Below, piece after piece: positions 40,905-48,955 of a stretch of 64,000 nt of DNA. Below the pieces are notes generated by a model. That model was not told the DNA's origin, searched no databases, and was given only the letters and a program-made list of their open reading frames with translations. Position numbers and translations under genes: made by a program. Origin of the DNA: Streptomyces sp. A3M-1-3 (lineage in GTDB: Bacteria; Actinomycetota; Actinomycetes; Streptomycetales; Streptomycetaceae); contig NZ_JANAVP010000015.1 in the NCBI RefSeq assembly GCF_024213665.1, positions 62,001-126,000 on the forward strand, read 5' to 3'. Position 1 is the stretch's first letter; every line of letters begins with the position of its first letter.

Positions 40905-41834
40905 CTACAGCTCCTCGTAATAGGCGGACTGGTCTTCGGGGTTGCGCCACGGCTGGTGGCCGCCTGCTACGGCGCGCAGCTGGGACTTGCCGGGGGTGTC
41001 GGGCTCGTCGTCGTAGCAGCCCTTGTTGAGCCAGGTGGCGGGGTACTTCGTGTACTTGGGGTCTTCGCCGTGGCGCTCGCGGGCGTAGGCCTCGGCGGCC
41101 TTGACGACGTGTGTGGGGTCGGCGCCGCGGTCCATTGCGGCGATCCACGCTTTCTTCGCTTCCTCGCGGGCCTTCTTCTTCGGGTAGCTCACCCAGAAGG
41201 CGCCGAAGGACTCGAGGTGGTGGTCCTTCTGCTGGCTCCCCTTGACTGCCGAAACGGCGGCGGCGAGAGAAGAGTCTTCTTGTAGTTGGTTGTCTGACGG
41301 TTGTTGGTGGTTAGGGCGGCGTTCCGTCCGTGACGGACGGACTTTAAGTGCGTGACGGCTAGGCGTTGAGTCCGTGACATCGCCTGTCACAGACTTTGCG
41401 TCCGTGACAGTCACGCCCTTTGAATCCGTGACGGTCACAGGCGTTGAGTGCGTGACACCCTTCGAGCGGGATCGCCTCTTCCGCTCTGCCGCTGCTGCCC
41501 GGAAGCTGTCCTCCTCGCGCTCCAGGTCGGACCAATCCGTCTTGGGTCGGATCAGCTTCATGGCCAGCTGCCAGCGAGTCCGCCCGTCGACCGATCCGTC
41601 CTTCCGGATCAGCTCCGCCTTCTCGAGCCGGCGGAGCGCCCGCTGCACGGTCGTCCTGTCGTAGCCGGTACGGAACTGGATGCGGAGGATCGAGGGGTGG
41701 GCGTTCGTGCCGTCCGGTCGTGCGTGCTCACCGAGCACCTGAAGGACGTGTCGCGCCGTGGTGTCCGGCTTGCCCTTCTCGGTGCGGAGCATGGGCGCGT
41801 CGTCCATGGCCCAGTTCATGGCTTCGGTGCTCAC
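40905..41834 (-). CDS. Replication initiator with winged HTH and DnaD-like end
   Basis: This is a 309-aa protein from GTG at 41834. Residues 25-95 are a winged helix (TTARHVLQVLGEHARPDGTN, TTVQRALRRLEKAELIRKDG). Residues 125-190 are low-complexity Val/Thr/Asp/Ser (VTVTDSKGVTVTDAKSVTGD) and coincide with DNA iterons. The C-terminal 100 residues (AFWVSYPKKKAREEAKKAWI, ATWLNKGCYDDE) resemble phage initiator C-terminal domains that meet the helicase loader. The order initiator, loader, helicase is as in lambda O/P-type modules. Confidence 0.8.
   Translation of the reverse strand: MSTEAMNWAMDDAPMLRTEKGKPDTTARHVLQVLGEHARPDGTNAHPSILRIQFRTGYDRTTVQRALRRLEKAELIRKDGSVDGRTRWQLAMKLIRPKTDWSDLEREEDSFRAAAAERKRRSRSKGVTHSTPVTVTDSKGVTVTDAKSVTGDVTDSTPSRHALKVRPSRTERRPNHQQPSDNQLQEDSSLAAAVSAVKGSQQKDHHLESFGAFWVSYPKKKAREEAKKAWIAAMDRGADPTHVVKAAEAYARERHGEDPKYTKYPATWLNKGCYDDEPDTPGKSQLRAVAGGHQPWRNPEDQSAYYEEL
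41327..41456. repeat. Six iterons inside the initiator gene, candidate replication origin
   Basis: T(C/G)CGTGAC occurs at 41327, 41349, 41371, 41401, 41425 and 41449, spaced 22, 22, 30, 24 and 24 bp. Two copies extend into palindromes, CGTGACAGTCACG (41403-41415) and GTGACGGTCAC (41429-41439). An AT-richer stretch lies on the left side (about 41260-41312). The coding region here has no clear protein constraint. This copies the layout of the lambda origin inside gene O. Confidence 0.65.
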
Positions 41835-41974
41835 GGGTTCTTCTTCCTGGCGTTGCGAATAGGGGCTGGAGGCATGCGGAACCAGGCCCTTACGGCGGTT
41901 GCCTCAATTGCTCAGCCGCCCCTTTGGCGCACTTCGATCCTACCCCAGGGTGCCCGTGCACCCGAGGGGCTTTT

Positions 41975-41990
41975 GATGGGCACTTTAGGT
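41975..41990. promoter_or_regulatory. Candidate repressor site upstream of the 57-aa regulator
   Basis: GATGGGCACTTTAGGT here shares GATGGG and TTTAGGT with three sites in the immunity region around 53.1-53.3 kb. It lies 44 bp before the rightward regulator and in the 199-bp divergent gap 41835-42033, which otherwise holds no gene that I can support. Confidence 0.4.
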
Positions 41991-42033
41991 AGTCGGGGTG
42001 CCCCGCCCGTGCACGGTCAGCTACATTGGTTGC

Positions 42034-42207
42034 ATGACTGTGAAGGGAACGCCCGGCCGCGTGATCCGTGTGGACGCCGAGACGTGGGCCGAGTACGGCG
42101 AGGTGTGCGAGGCCAAGGGCCTGTCGCGCGCCGCCGACCTGCGCGTCTACATCAAGCGTGAGATCGCCGCGCACAAGCGCCGGCTGCGCTCCGACTCCGA
42201 GTCCTGA
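42034..42207 (+). CDS. Ribbon-helix-helix-like regulator, 57 aa
   Basis: MTVKGTPGRVIRVDAETWAE followed by KGLSRAADLRVYIKREIAAH is a basic strand with two helices, the ribbon-helix-helix pattern. It is the only rightward gene in the early region, between the initiator and the 156-aa HTH gene. A strong bidirectional terminator follows. Confidence 0.65.
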   Translation: MTVKGTPGRVIRVDAETWAEYGEVCEAKGLSRAADLRVYIKREIAAHKRRLRSDSES

Positions 42208-42226
42208 CACGTCCCCTCCTCTCCTC

Positions 42227-42253
42227 ACGCCCCGCGGCATCACCGCGGGGCGT
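42227..42253. terminator. Bidirectional terminator
   Basis: ACGCCCCGCGG pairs with CCGCGGGGCGT around CATCA, with T-residues after it. It lies between the convergent 57-aa and 156-aa genes. Confidence 0.75.
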
Positions 42254-42263
42254 TCTCGTGCGG

Positions 42264-42734
42264 TCAGGCGGCGGTGGCCAGCTGGTCGCGGTTGCGCGCG
42301 CGGATCCGCCACACGGTCCGCGTGGTGCAGCGGACGCGTTCGGCAATGTCCTCGGGGCTGAGGTGCGACCCCAGGCGGAGGACGGCGGCTTCGCGTTCGC
42401 GGGGGCTGAGCCGCTCCGGCGGGTCACCTGCCGCGGCGCGCTCGACGGCGGCTTCGTCGAAGGCTGCGGCGGCCTTGTAGCGCTTCTTGTGGTCGCGGTG
42501 GCAGCCCTTGCAGTAGCGCCAGCCGTTGGGCCGGTGGCCGAGGTTCTCGGGGTACGGGTGGCCGTGGAGGCAGGTGTCGGCGAGCTCCCGGTATCCGGGG
42601 ATGCCGACCTTGCGGCGGAGCCGGTACACGGTCCTGCGGTCGGCGCCGACCTGGCGGGCGATGTCGATGTCGGAGATTCCGCCGGCCTCGAGGAGCTTGC
42701 GCATCTCGTCGCGGCGGGGGTGGATGACGCCCAT
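42264..42734 (-). CDS. Protein with two HTH segments and HNH-like Cys motif, 156 aa
   Basis: EMRKLLEAGGISDIDIARQV with GADRRTVYRLRRKVGIPG is one HTH, and EREAAVLRLGSHLSPEDIAE with RTVWRIRARNRD a second. Between them, CLHGHPYPENLGHRPNGWRY and CKGCHRDHKKRY form the Cys-His site of HNH-associated zinc knuckles. ATGA couples it to the upstream gene. It may be a DNA-binding regulator or a nuclease remnant. Confidence 0.7.
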   Translation of the reverse strand: MGVIHPRRDEMRKLLEAGGISDIDIARQVGADRRTVYRLRRKVGIPGYRELADTCLHGHPYPENLGHRPNGWRYCKGCHRDHKKRYKAAAAFDEAAVERAAAGDPPERLSPREREAAVLRLGSHLSPEDIAERVRCTTRTVWRIRARNRDQLATAA

Positions 42735-43270
42735 CACGCCGCCTCCTTCGTGGCGTGGTAGCGGTCGGTGCCGTAGTTGGCGTTGGCGGTTTGGCAGGGT
42801 TCGCAGACGGGGGTGCCTTCGCGGTGGTGGCGCTTGTATCCGGGGCGGGTTCCGCATGCGGCGGGTTCGCGGCGGCGTGCTCCCTTGGTCGGCCGGGCTG
42901 CGGCTTTCCGCTTGCGTTCGTGTTGGCGGTAGTGCCGGTAGCAGAGGCCGCGGGCTTTGATCTGGTCGCCGCAGTCGTCGAGGGTGCAGGTGCGTGCGGC
43001 GCCGAGGCCGTTCTCGTACTTCCAGCGGGCGATCTGGCGCTTGTCGACGCCGACGGCTTCGGCGGTGTCCTTCTCGGTCCAGCCGGCTCGGATGAGGAGG
43101 AGGGTGGCGGTGAGTTGTTCGTCGCGGGTGAGCTGGACGCGGGGGTGGTCGTGGGTGATTGCGCGTTCGATGGCGATCCAGTCGATGTCGCCGGTGTACG
43201 TCCGGTCGGTGGGGAACGGGAGCGGAGCGGGGGCCGGCTTGGCCCAGGTGGCGAGTGCGGCGCGGCTCAC
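42734..43270 (-). CDS. HTH protein with Cys motifs, 178 aa
   Basis: From GTG at 43270. LTRDEQLTATLLLIRAGWTE and KDTAEAVGVDKRQIARWKYE form an HTH. CTLDDCGDQIKARGLCYRHY is a zinc-knuckle motif, and CGTRPGYKRHHREGTPVCEP is the widespread 'C-GT--GY--H---G---C--C' pattern of small actinophage proteins. It is related in design to the next gene. Confidence 0.7.
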   Translation of the reverse strand: MSRAALATWAKPAPAPLPFPTDRTYTGDIDWIAIERAITHDHPRVQLTRDEQLTATLLLIRAGWTEKDTAEAVGVDKRQIARWKYENGLGAARTCTLDDCGDQIKARGLCYRHYRQHERKRKAAARPTKGARRREPAACGTRPGYKRHHREGTPVCEPCQTANANYGTDRYHATKEAA

Positions 43271-43560
43271 AGCTGGTCCCCCTCGTGGTCGTCGGTGTTG
43301 CGGATGGCGTCGCGGAGTCGGTCGCATCCGCGGTTGAAGTCGTCGGCCCAGATGGCGACCTGGTCGGCGAGTTCGGCGTCGTTGATCTGCCAGTGGCCAG
43401 TGCGGGCTGCGCGGTGGGCTGCGGCGTCGCGTGCGACGTCGGCGGGGGTGCGGCGGGTGGGCGCGGGGCGGCGGCCGCGGCGGTGGATGTTCCAGGCGAC
43501 GATGGCGATGGCCAGCCAGATGCCGCCGACCCAGGCCGCGCATGCGGCGGCGGCGCTCAT
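43267..43560 (-). CDS. Small membrane-anchored protein, 97 aa
   Basis: The N-terminus (AAACAAWVGGIWLAIAIVAW) is a transmembrane helix, followed by a basic linker and an acidic helix (ADQVAIWADDFNRGCDRLRD). Both ends overlap neighbours by ATGA or GTGA. The function is unknown. Confidence 0.65.
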   Translation of the reverse strand: MSAAAACAAWVGGIWLAIAIVAWNIHRRGRRPAPTRRTPADVARDAAAHRAARTGHWQINDAELADQVAIWADDFNRGCDRLRDAIRNTDDHEGDQL

Positions 43561-43862
43561 GCGGCACCTGCCTTGGACTTGTCGAGCCGTGTCACCGCGC
43601 GGACGCAGTTCGCCGGGACGCCGTGCCGTACCGCAAGGTCGACCAGTTCCTGCGCGCGTTCGACTTTGTGGCAGTGGAGGTAGACGGTGCCCCCGACGAT
43701 GCACTCGCCGACGACGGTGAGCATCCCGGCGCGGTGGAACCACTGGGTCTCTTCGGCCAGCCATGCGGCGCCCTGGCCGGTGGAGCCGACCTTCGCTTCG
43801 TCGATGCGGGCGTAGGCGCAGACACCGGGGCGTCCGGGACGCAGCGGATCGCGGGCGCTCAT
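43557..43862 (-). CDS. Unknown protein, 101 aa
   Basis: This mixed alpha/beta protein has GVCAYARIDEAKVGSTGQGA and GECIVGGTVYLHCHKVERAQ. It ends with a helix and a basic tail. It is coupled on both sides within the early operon. No family is recognised. Confidence 0.6.
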   Translation of the reverse strand: MSARDPLRPGRPGVCAYARIDEAKVGSTGQGAAWLAEETQWFHRAGMLTVVGECIVGGTVYLHCHKVERAQELVDLAVRHGVPANCVRAVTRLDKSKAGAA

Positions 43863-44227
43863 ACGGCCCTCCCGCGGCGTGCGGCGCGGCGCTGCTCGGC
43901 GATGACGAGGCCCTTGACGCTCAACCGCCAGACGGCGATGGGGTGTCCGTGGGTGGCGGGGCTGGTGGAGGGCACGTACTGGCGGGTGTGCTCGATGACG
44001 CCGCCCTGGCGGAGGGCGTTGATAGCGGCGCCCAGGTATCCGTGGCCGAGGTCGGGCAGGACGTCGCGCATGTCGTTTGCGGAGAACGTCTCGTTGGCGA
44101 GGCCGAAGGCGTACACGGCCTGCTCGACGAGGAACTGGTCCCAGGACGACTGGGCGGCTATGTCGGCGAGCAGCAAGTCCTTCTCGGCAGAGGCGAGACG
44201 CTCGGCGACGGTGAGGCGGCGGGTCAT
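43859..44227 (-). CDS. Winged-helix-like protein, 122 aa
   Basis: FLVEQAVYAFGLANETFSAN then DMRDVLPDLGHGYLGAAINA, LRQGGVIEHTRQYVPSTSPA and HGHPIAVWRLSVKG follow the helix-helix-wing order of a DNA-binding winged helix. The layout recalls phage proteins near recT that act as transcriptional switches. Confidence 0.6.
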   Translation of the reverse strand: MTRRLTVAERLASAEKDLLLADIAAQSSWDQFLVEQAVYAFGLANETFSANDMRDVLPDLGHGYLGAAINALRQGGVIEHTRQYVPSTSPATHGHPIAVWRLSVKGLVIAEQRRAARRGRAV

Positions 44228-44262
44228 GGTCGTGCTCCCTTCGGGTGTGGGACTCTGATGCC

Positions 44263-44295
44263 GGGGCCGCTCCCGATTCGGGCGAGAGCGGCCCC
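44263..44295 (-). terminator. Hairpin after recT
   Basis: GGGGCCGCTC pairs with GAGCGGCCCC around a 13-base loop, 12 bp after the recT stop. It probably reduces read-through to downstream early genes. Confidence 0.6.
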
Positions 44296-44306
44296 GAGTG
44301 CTGCGG

Positions 44307-45125
44307 TTAGTCGACGAGCTCGCCCTCGATGGGGCCCTCGTCGGCGGGGTCGTAGTCGTCCAGCGCGCTCGGCTGCGGCGGGAGCGGGGCGCCGGCGACG
44401 CTCGGCGCTCCGGCGGCGACTTCGGCCTGGGCTCGGAGCTGTTCGCGCATGTACTCGGCGGAGGTCGGCACCCACTTGGCGAGCTGCCGGACGGCGCTCT
44501 TCAGCCACATGGATTCCTCGTTGGTGTTCCACGGGGAGTAGTCGGAGTTCTTGCTGTCCGACTTGGCCTTGATCTCCATGACGCGCTTGCGGTTCAGGAC
44601 AACGACCTTGGAGACGGCGCCGTCCTTCATGACCGCGTAGGCGTACACGCCGACCAGGTCGCCGCGGTCGGCGCCGAACCAGTCGATGCCGTGGACGGGG
44701 CGGTCGTCGCGGCCAGGGACGTACTCGAAGGAGTCAGCCGCACGGACGGCTTCGACGATGACCGTGGAGACTGCGCCGGCTCGGTAGATCAGCTCGACGA
44801 TTCCCTGGTAGCCGACGATGCCCTTGATGATCTGTCGGCCGCCGTGCGCCTTGCTCTTGCGCGGGGTGAGGTAGAACTGCTCGGTGCCGGGCTCAAGGCC
44901 GAGGCGGGCGGCGACCTTCATCTCGCGGAGGAAGACGCCGACGTCGGTCTGTGCGGCGAGCATCAGATTCTTGTCGCCGCGGATAGCGCCGACGGCGAGT
45001 CGGATCCACTGGTCGGGGTTGATGTGGGAAGGGACGAGGGCGGCGTACTCGTCGCGGTATTGCTCGATCTGTGCGGCGGGCCCGTTGTCGCGGGTGGCGA
45101 TGGCGTTGGAGATGGTCTCGGTCAT
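44307..45125 (-). CDS. recT: RecT-family single-strand annealing protein
   Basis: This is a 272-aa protein. PDQWIRLAVGAIRGDKNLML, FLREMKVAARLGLEPGTEQF, GRQIIKGIVGYQGIVELIYR and EESMWLKSAVRQLAKWVPTS are diagnostic RecT segments in order. It anneals single strands created by the exonuclease encoded directly upstream. ATGA couples the two genes. Confidence 0.93.
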   Translation of the reverse strand: MTETISNAIATRDNGPAAQIEQYRDEYAALVPSHINPDQWIRLAVGAIRGDKNLMLAAQTDVGVFLREMKVAARLGLEPGTEQFYLTPRKSKAHGGRQIIKGIVGYQGIVELIYRAGAVSTVIVEAVRAADSFEYVPGRDDRPVHGIDWFGADRGDLVGVYAYAVMKDGAVSKVVVLNRKRVMEIKAKSDSKNSDYSPWNTNEESMWLKSAVRQLAKWVPTSAEYMREQLRAQAEVAAGAPSVAGAPLPPQPSALDDYDPADEGPIEGELVD

Positions 45126-46048
45126 GCGGTGTTGCTCCTGTTCTTGGCGGGCTGGAGGGAGTGGGTCTTGCCGCCCCGGACGGTGCGGGTGGCGACGGTC
45201 TGGCCGAGGCAGACGGCGCGCTTGCCGTTGCCGATGTGGTCGAGGACTTCGGAGCGGGCGCCGGTGAGTTCGGCGCTGGCGGCTTCGGCGCCGTCGAGGG
45301 CGGCGAAGTAGCGGTCACGCAGCGGGCCGGGGATTTCGACGTCGACGTCTTCGCGGCCCTCGGGCTGCATGCGGACCGTCTGGTAGGTGGCGGTCGAGTC
45401 GTCGATCGGTGGGCGCACTCCGGCGGCGACGTCGTCGAGGAACTCGCGCGCCGCTTTGCGCATCAGCTCGGCGTCCGCGGCGTCGTACTCGACGGTGTAT
45501 TCGCGGTAGTCGTGGCCGGAGATGAGGACCGCGATGTGCGCCGGGTCCAGCAGGCCGAGGGTGTCCTGCTGCCAGATGACCTGCGCCCGGTAGTAGACGG
45601 GGATTTCGTCGCTGCCGGCCGGGCCCCAGTGGTCGCCCCACGGCGATGTCTTGGCCTCGCCGATACGGATCGGCACCATGTCGCTGGCCCCGCCCTCGCG
45701 GATGGCGAGCAGCCGGTCGGGGGTGGCGCGCTGCCATTCCCGGTCGCGGTGCCGCCACGTCCCGGTCTCCATCACTAGGTACTCGGGGTGCTGCTCGTCG
45801 AACTCCTCGAACACGTCGTCTTCGAGCCGGCTGCCCCACTTCATCTCCGGCGACGTGACGAACGGCGGCGACGGGAGTCCGGCCTTCTTGTGCCAGAGGC
45901 TGAAGCGGGACTGCCACGGCGACAGTCCGAGGACGGCGGCGATCTCGGTGGCGGTGATGCACAGGCCGGCTCGGGCCGCGTCCCATTCGGGGGTTCCGGG
46001 GGTGTAGCGGCCGAGGAGGACGCCGGTCGGGGTCTGGATCTCGGTCAT
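45122..46048 (-). CDS. YqaJ-like viral exonuclease
   Basis: This is a 308-aa protein. GLCITATEIAAVLGLSPWQS and SPEMKWGSRLEDDVFEEFDE are the N-terminal YqaJ motifs. ATPDRLLAI and PIRIGEAKTSPWGDHWG give the catalytic Asp and Glu-x-Lys of the lambda-exonuclease fold. IPVYYRAQVIWQQDTLGLL follows. It resects double-stranded ends for RecT. Confidence 0.9.
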   Translation of the reverse strand: MTEIQTPTGVLLGRYTPGTPEWDAARAGLCITATEIAAVLGLSPWQSRFSLWHKKAGLPSPPFVTSPEMKWGSRLEDDVFEEFDEQHPEYLVMETGTWRHRDREWQRATPDRLLAIREGGASDMVPIRIGEAKTSPWGDHWGPAGSDEIPVYYRAQVIWQQDTLGLLDPAHIAVLISGHDYREYTVEYDAADAELMRKAAREFLDDVAAGVRPPIDDSTATYQTVRMQPEGREDVDVEIPGPLRDRYFAALDGAEAASAELTGARSEVLDHIGNGKRAVCLGQTVATRTVRGGKTHSLQPAKNRSNTA

Positions 46049-46290
46049 CAGGCGCCTGCCGCGATCTTCTGCAGGGCGGCGATGCCGTTCGGGTCGTATT
46101 CCATGGCGATGACGGCGGCGGCGTAGTCGGGGTAGACGGCGGCGAGCTTGGCCTTGTTGACCATGTCTGCGCGGGCGATGAGGGCGATGAGGTGCTGGGT
46201 GAACGAGCCGGCCTGGTAGCCGCCGCGTCCGAAGTGGAACAGGACGTGCGCCGCGGTCTCTGCGGGGATGGTGGGTGTCTCGGTGCTCAT
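46048..46290 (-). CDS. Small conserved phage protein, 80 aa
   Basis: AHVLFHFGRGGYQAGSFTQH and LIALIARADMVNKAKLAAVY form a helical unit seen next to YqaJ/RecT cassettes in Streptomyces phages. A clear GGAAAG-type site precedes the ATG. The function is unknown. Confidence 0.65.
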   Translation of the reverse strand: MSTETPTIPAETAAHVLFHFGRGGYQAGSFTQHLIALIARADMVNKAKLAAVYPDYAAAVIAMEYDPNGIAALQKIAAGA

Positions 46291-46312
46291 GTGGTCTTCC
46301 TTTCGGGATGGT

Positions 46313-46348
46313 GAGGCCCGCCTCCGGGGGGAGGTGGAGGCGGGCCTC
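46313..46348 (-). terminator. Hairpin, 13-bp stem
   Basis: GAGGCCCGCCTCC pairs perfectly with GGAGGCGGGCCTC. It lies between the 172-aa gene (stop at 46404) and the recombination cassette. Confidence 0.6.
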
Positions 46349-46403
46349 CTGCCGCGGAGCGCTGGGCGTGCGCTCGACGCGGCGGCTGGGGTTGCGGGGG
46401 CGG

Positions 46404-46922
46404 CTAGTCGTGCTGGTAGAACTCGACTTGGATGCCGCTGCGGCGGACGGTGATGTTGGCGTGGTCACCGAAGGCGTCGAGCAGCACGTCGAGGTACTGG
46501 CCGCCCTCGATAGCCCGGTCCAGCTCGCGGGCTCGCTCATACCGAGCCTGGTCCGATCCCTCGTAGCGCTCGCCGACCTTGATGCGGCGACCGCCCGGGT
46601 CCTCGGGGTTGTCGACCCACTCGCCGCCCGTCATCTGGCCGAGGCTGGGGTGGCTGTAGGCGACTTCGAGTTCGTAGCCGTCGACGTCCTCGCCGTCCGT
46701 GGTGGTACGGACCCACGTTTCGTAGGCGCTGAAGGTGCACGGGTCGCCGTCGTTGAAGTACGGCGTGTACTGGCGCCAGCCGAACTCGGTGATGGTCGGG
46801 TCGTCGAGGACCGCCTGAAGGATCGGCTGGAACTCTTCGAGGGGCCGCTGCTTCTTCCGCTTGTCGCCTTCGTTGATGTCGCCTTCGACGGGAATGCCGA
46901 GAAAGTTGCGGGCGCTGGTCAC
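46404..46922 (-). CDS. Unknown protein, 172 aa
   Basis: From GTG at 46922. Charged and aromatic sequence (ITEFGWRQYTPYFNDGDPCT, FSAYETWVRTTTDGEDVDGY) suggests a beta-rich enzyme-like domain, with a helix RYERARELDRAIEGGQYLDV near the end. Its start overlaps the stop of the next upstream gene. Confidence 0.65.
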   Translation of the reverse strand: MTSARNFLGIPVEGDINEGDKRKKQRPLEEFQPILQAVLDDPTITEFGWRQYTPYFNDGDPCTFSAYETWVRTTTDGEDVDGYELEVAYSHPSLGQMTGGEWVDNPEDPGGRRIKVGERYEGSDQARYERARELDRAIEGGQYLDVLLDAFGDHANITVRRSGIQVEFYQHD

Positions 46923-47302
46923 TGGTTGCCTCCGGGCGTGGTCATGAGCAGGTGGGAGAGGGGCACGGTCTTGCGCTGGCTGCCGGACATCCATGCCTTG
47001 ATGGGCATGCCGTTGATGTAGTCCGCGGGCGAGGGGAGCCAGCCGAGGTCTTCGAGGACGTGCTGCTCGGCGATCAGCCGCACGGGCACCCGGACGGTGG
47101 TGCGGGCCTTCGGGACGTCGAGGGTGACGCCGAAGATCCGCTGGCAGAGCCAGACGCCCTCGGTGTGGTGGTACAGGGAGCGGTGGCGGACGTCGCCGAT
47201 GATGCGCTTGGAGCTGTCGATGAACTCGTGGATGGGCAAGTAGAGCTCGGGGTCGCCGCCCCACTTGCGGGCGGATGATTGGGCGTGGTGCCAGCTGTTC
47301 AC
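46919..47302 (-). CDS. DUF6915-like protein, 127 aa
   Basis: MNSWHHAQSSARKWGGDPEL, then YLPIHEFIDSSKRIIGDVRH and RSLYHHTEGVWLCQRIFGVT are the His-rich segments of a protein family that recurs in phages and plasmids (DUF6915, from memory). The multiple His and Asp could bind metal. The C-terminal third ends PADYINGMPIKAWMSG. Confidence 0.65.
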   Translation of the reverse strand: MNSWHHAQSSARKWGGDPELYLPIHEFIDSSKRIIGDVRHRSLYHHTEGVWLCQRIFGVTLDVPKARTTVRVPVRLIAEQHVLEDLGWLPSPADYINGMPIKAWMSGSQRKTVPLSHLLMTTPGGNQ

Positions 47303-47330
47303 AGCTGCGTCTCCTGGGATGCTTGGGTTG

Positions 47331-47359
47331 CGCCCCGCCGTCGTTGGGTCGGCGGGGCG
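47331..47359 (-). terminator. Hairpin after the methyltransferase
   Basis: CGCCCCGCCG pairs with CGGCGGGGCG around TCGTTGGGT. It sits between the methyltransferase stop at 47416 and the next gene start at 47302, in the leftward direction. Confidence 0.55.
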
Positions 47360-47415
47360 TCCTGCGGTTGTGCGCCGGGGCGGCGGGCTCTGCGTCTCCG
47401 CCGGCCCGGCGCGGT

Positions 47416-48210
47416 CTAGGTGAGGACCAGCGCCGACAGGCGCTTGGCCGCGGCTTGCGCGTATTTCTCACTGAGCTCGATGCCGATCGCGCGGCGGCCG
47501 GCCTGCCTCGCGGCGTCGAGCGTGCTGCCGCTGCCGGCGAATGGATCGACGACTAGGCCGCCTTCGGGGCAGGCGTACTCGATCAACGGCATCAAAATCG
47601 GCAGCGGCTTCTCGTCGGGGTGGCGGCCCTTGCCGCGCACGGACCGCACCTTGATGACGGACCGCATAAGGCGAGTGCCGTCATCCACCCATGTGCCGAC
47701 GCCGATGGCCCCCATGTGCGGTGCCTGGAGTCGCGTAACGCTCTTCGCCCCACCTGTGTGCGCCCCCGTGGACGGGACTCGCGGCACGTCGTGGCAAGTG
47801 CCTGACCACGGCCCTCGGTACCAGTGCAGGGCGTGCTCGTGGACGCGGCGGAACCGGTCCCGCTGGAAGCCGGTCCCGTTGTGCTTTTCCCAGACGACGT
47901 TGACGTCGCCCCATATCGGCTGGCCACCCTCGTCGTGGCCGACGATGTCCTGCGACAGCTTCCAGTCGGCGAACTCGTCGCGGCGGTCGAGGAACATGCG
48001 CATCGACCCGAAGCACCACATGCTGCTCGCGACCGTGGCGGCCAGCTGCGGCCAGCCGTCGGGCCACCGGTCCCAGGCGAGGCTGGTCTCGCTGTACGGT
48101 GGATCCGCGACGATCAGGTCGGCCTGCAGGCCGAGCGTGGGCAGGATCTCCCGCATGTCGCCGAGGTAGAGGGTGATCCTGGCGTCGTTGTCCTCCCAGT
48201 ACGGCTTCAC
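47416..48210 (-). CDS. DNA methyltransferase, N6-adenine type (beta class)
   Basis: This is a 264-aa protein from GTG at 48210. DLIVADPPYSETSLAWDRW (residue about 36) is motif IV (DPPY) and GGLVVDPFAGSGSTLDAARQ (about 220) is motif I. The order IV, target domain, I defines the beta class. The target domain lies between. No restriction enzyme is adjacent, so it is probably an orphan that protects phage DNA. Confidence 0.88.
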   Translation of the reverse strand: MKPYWEDNDARITLYLGDMREILPTLGLQADLIVADPPYSETSLAWDRWPDGWPQLAATVASSMWCFGSMRMFLDRRDEFADWKLSQDIVGHDEGGQPIWGDVNVVWEKHNGTGFQRDRFRRVHEHALHWYRGPWSGTCHDVPRVPSTGAHTGGAKSVTRLQAPHMGAIGVGTWVDDGTRLMRSVIKVRSVRGKGRHPDEKPLPILMPLIEYACPEGGLVVDPFAGSGSTLDAARQAGRRAIGIELSEKYAQAAAKRLSALVLT

Positions 48211-48515
48211 AGGGCACCTGCTTCGATGCCTGCTGCTGCCCCGTACAGTGCGCCGCGGATGTCGGCGACGGTCCGGCCGGCGGCCCATTCGTCGAGGGGC
48301 GTGTCGTGGTCGGCGTCGGGGCTGTCGGGGTTGATCCACAGGGTGACGCAGTCGACGGTCTCTTCGACGAGGATGGAGTCGGCGGTGTCCCATTCCGGCA
48401 GCTGTACGTCGGGTCGTCCGTAGACGGCGGCGCGGATGCAGCCTTCGGGGTCGGGGCCGTAGAGGAGGGCGAGTTCGGCGGCGCGGTGCAGGACGGTGAT
48501 GAGGTCGGCGAGCAT
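48207..48515 (-). CDS. Small acidic protein, 102 aa
   Basis: MLADLITVLHRAAELALLYG opens a helical, acidic protein with WDTADSILVEETVDCVTLWI in the middle and a final helix VADIRGALYGAAAGIEAG. It is coupled to the methyltransferase start. Confidence 0.6.
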   Translation of the reverse strand: MLADLITVLHRAAELALLYGPDPEGCIRAAVYGRPDVQLPEWDTADSILVEETVDCVTLWINPDSPDADHDTPLDEWAAGRTVADIRGALYGAAAGIEAGAL

Positions 48516-48955
48516 CAGGCCACCCCCTGCTGCTGGTTGCGGGCGCCCCACGTGGTCTGGCCGGGGTCGGTGACGGCGTGGACGGGGCCGATGCCGTGCG
48601 CCTCCCACAGGGGCACGGGTATGGGCTGGGTGGGCTGGTCGTCGGGGTCGATGTCGCGCTGTCCGATGGGGGCGCTGACGGCGAGCGTGTTGTGGCGGAA
48701 CGCCCGCAGTTCGAGGAGTTCGGCGGTCTGCGCGGCGAGCTGCTGGGCGTACCCGGCGGCGAGTTCCTCGGCCGTGTCGCGGGCGGCGGCGGCTTTCTGC
48801 CAGCAGCGGTACACGTCGTCGCGGTCCTCGGTGAGGCGGGCGAAGTAGTCGTCTGCTGCGGCCTGCCGGTTGAGGAGCGTGGCGTTCTCGGCGCGCAGCT
48901 GTGCCGGGCTGAGGCGGTGTCGGCCGGGGGCAAGCCACGGGATGGTGATGCTCAC
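48515..48955 (-). CDS. Coiled-coil protein, 146 aa
   Basis: From GTG at 48955. SPAQLRAENATLLNRQAAAD and AAARDTAEELAAGYAQQLAA form a coiled-coil of about 70 residues. A Pro-rich C-terminus follows (DDQPTQPIPVPLWEAHGIGP). The function is unknown. Confidence 0.65.
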   Translation of the reverse strand: MSITIPWLAPGRHRLSPAQLRAENATLLNRQAAADDYFARLTEDRDDVYRCWQKAAAARDTAEELAAGYAQQLAAQTAELLELRAFRHNTLAVSAPIGQRDIDPDDQPTQPIPVPLWEAHGIGPVHAVTDPGQTTWGARNQQQGVA

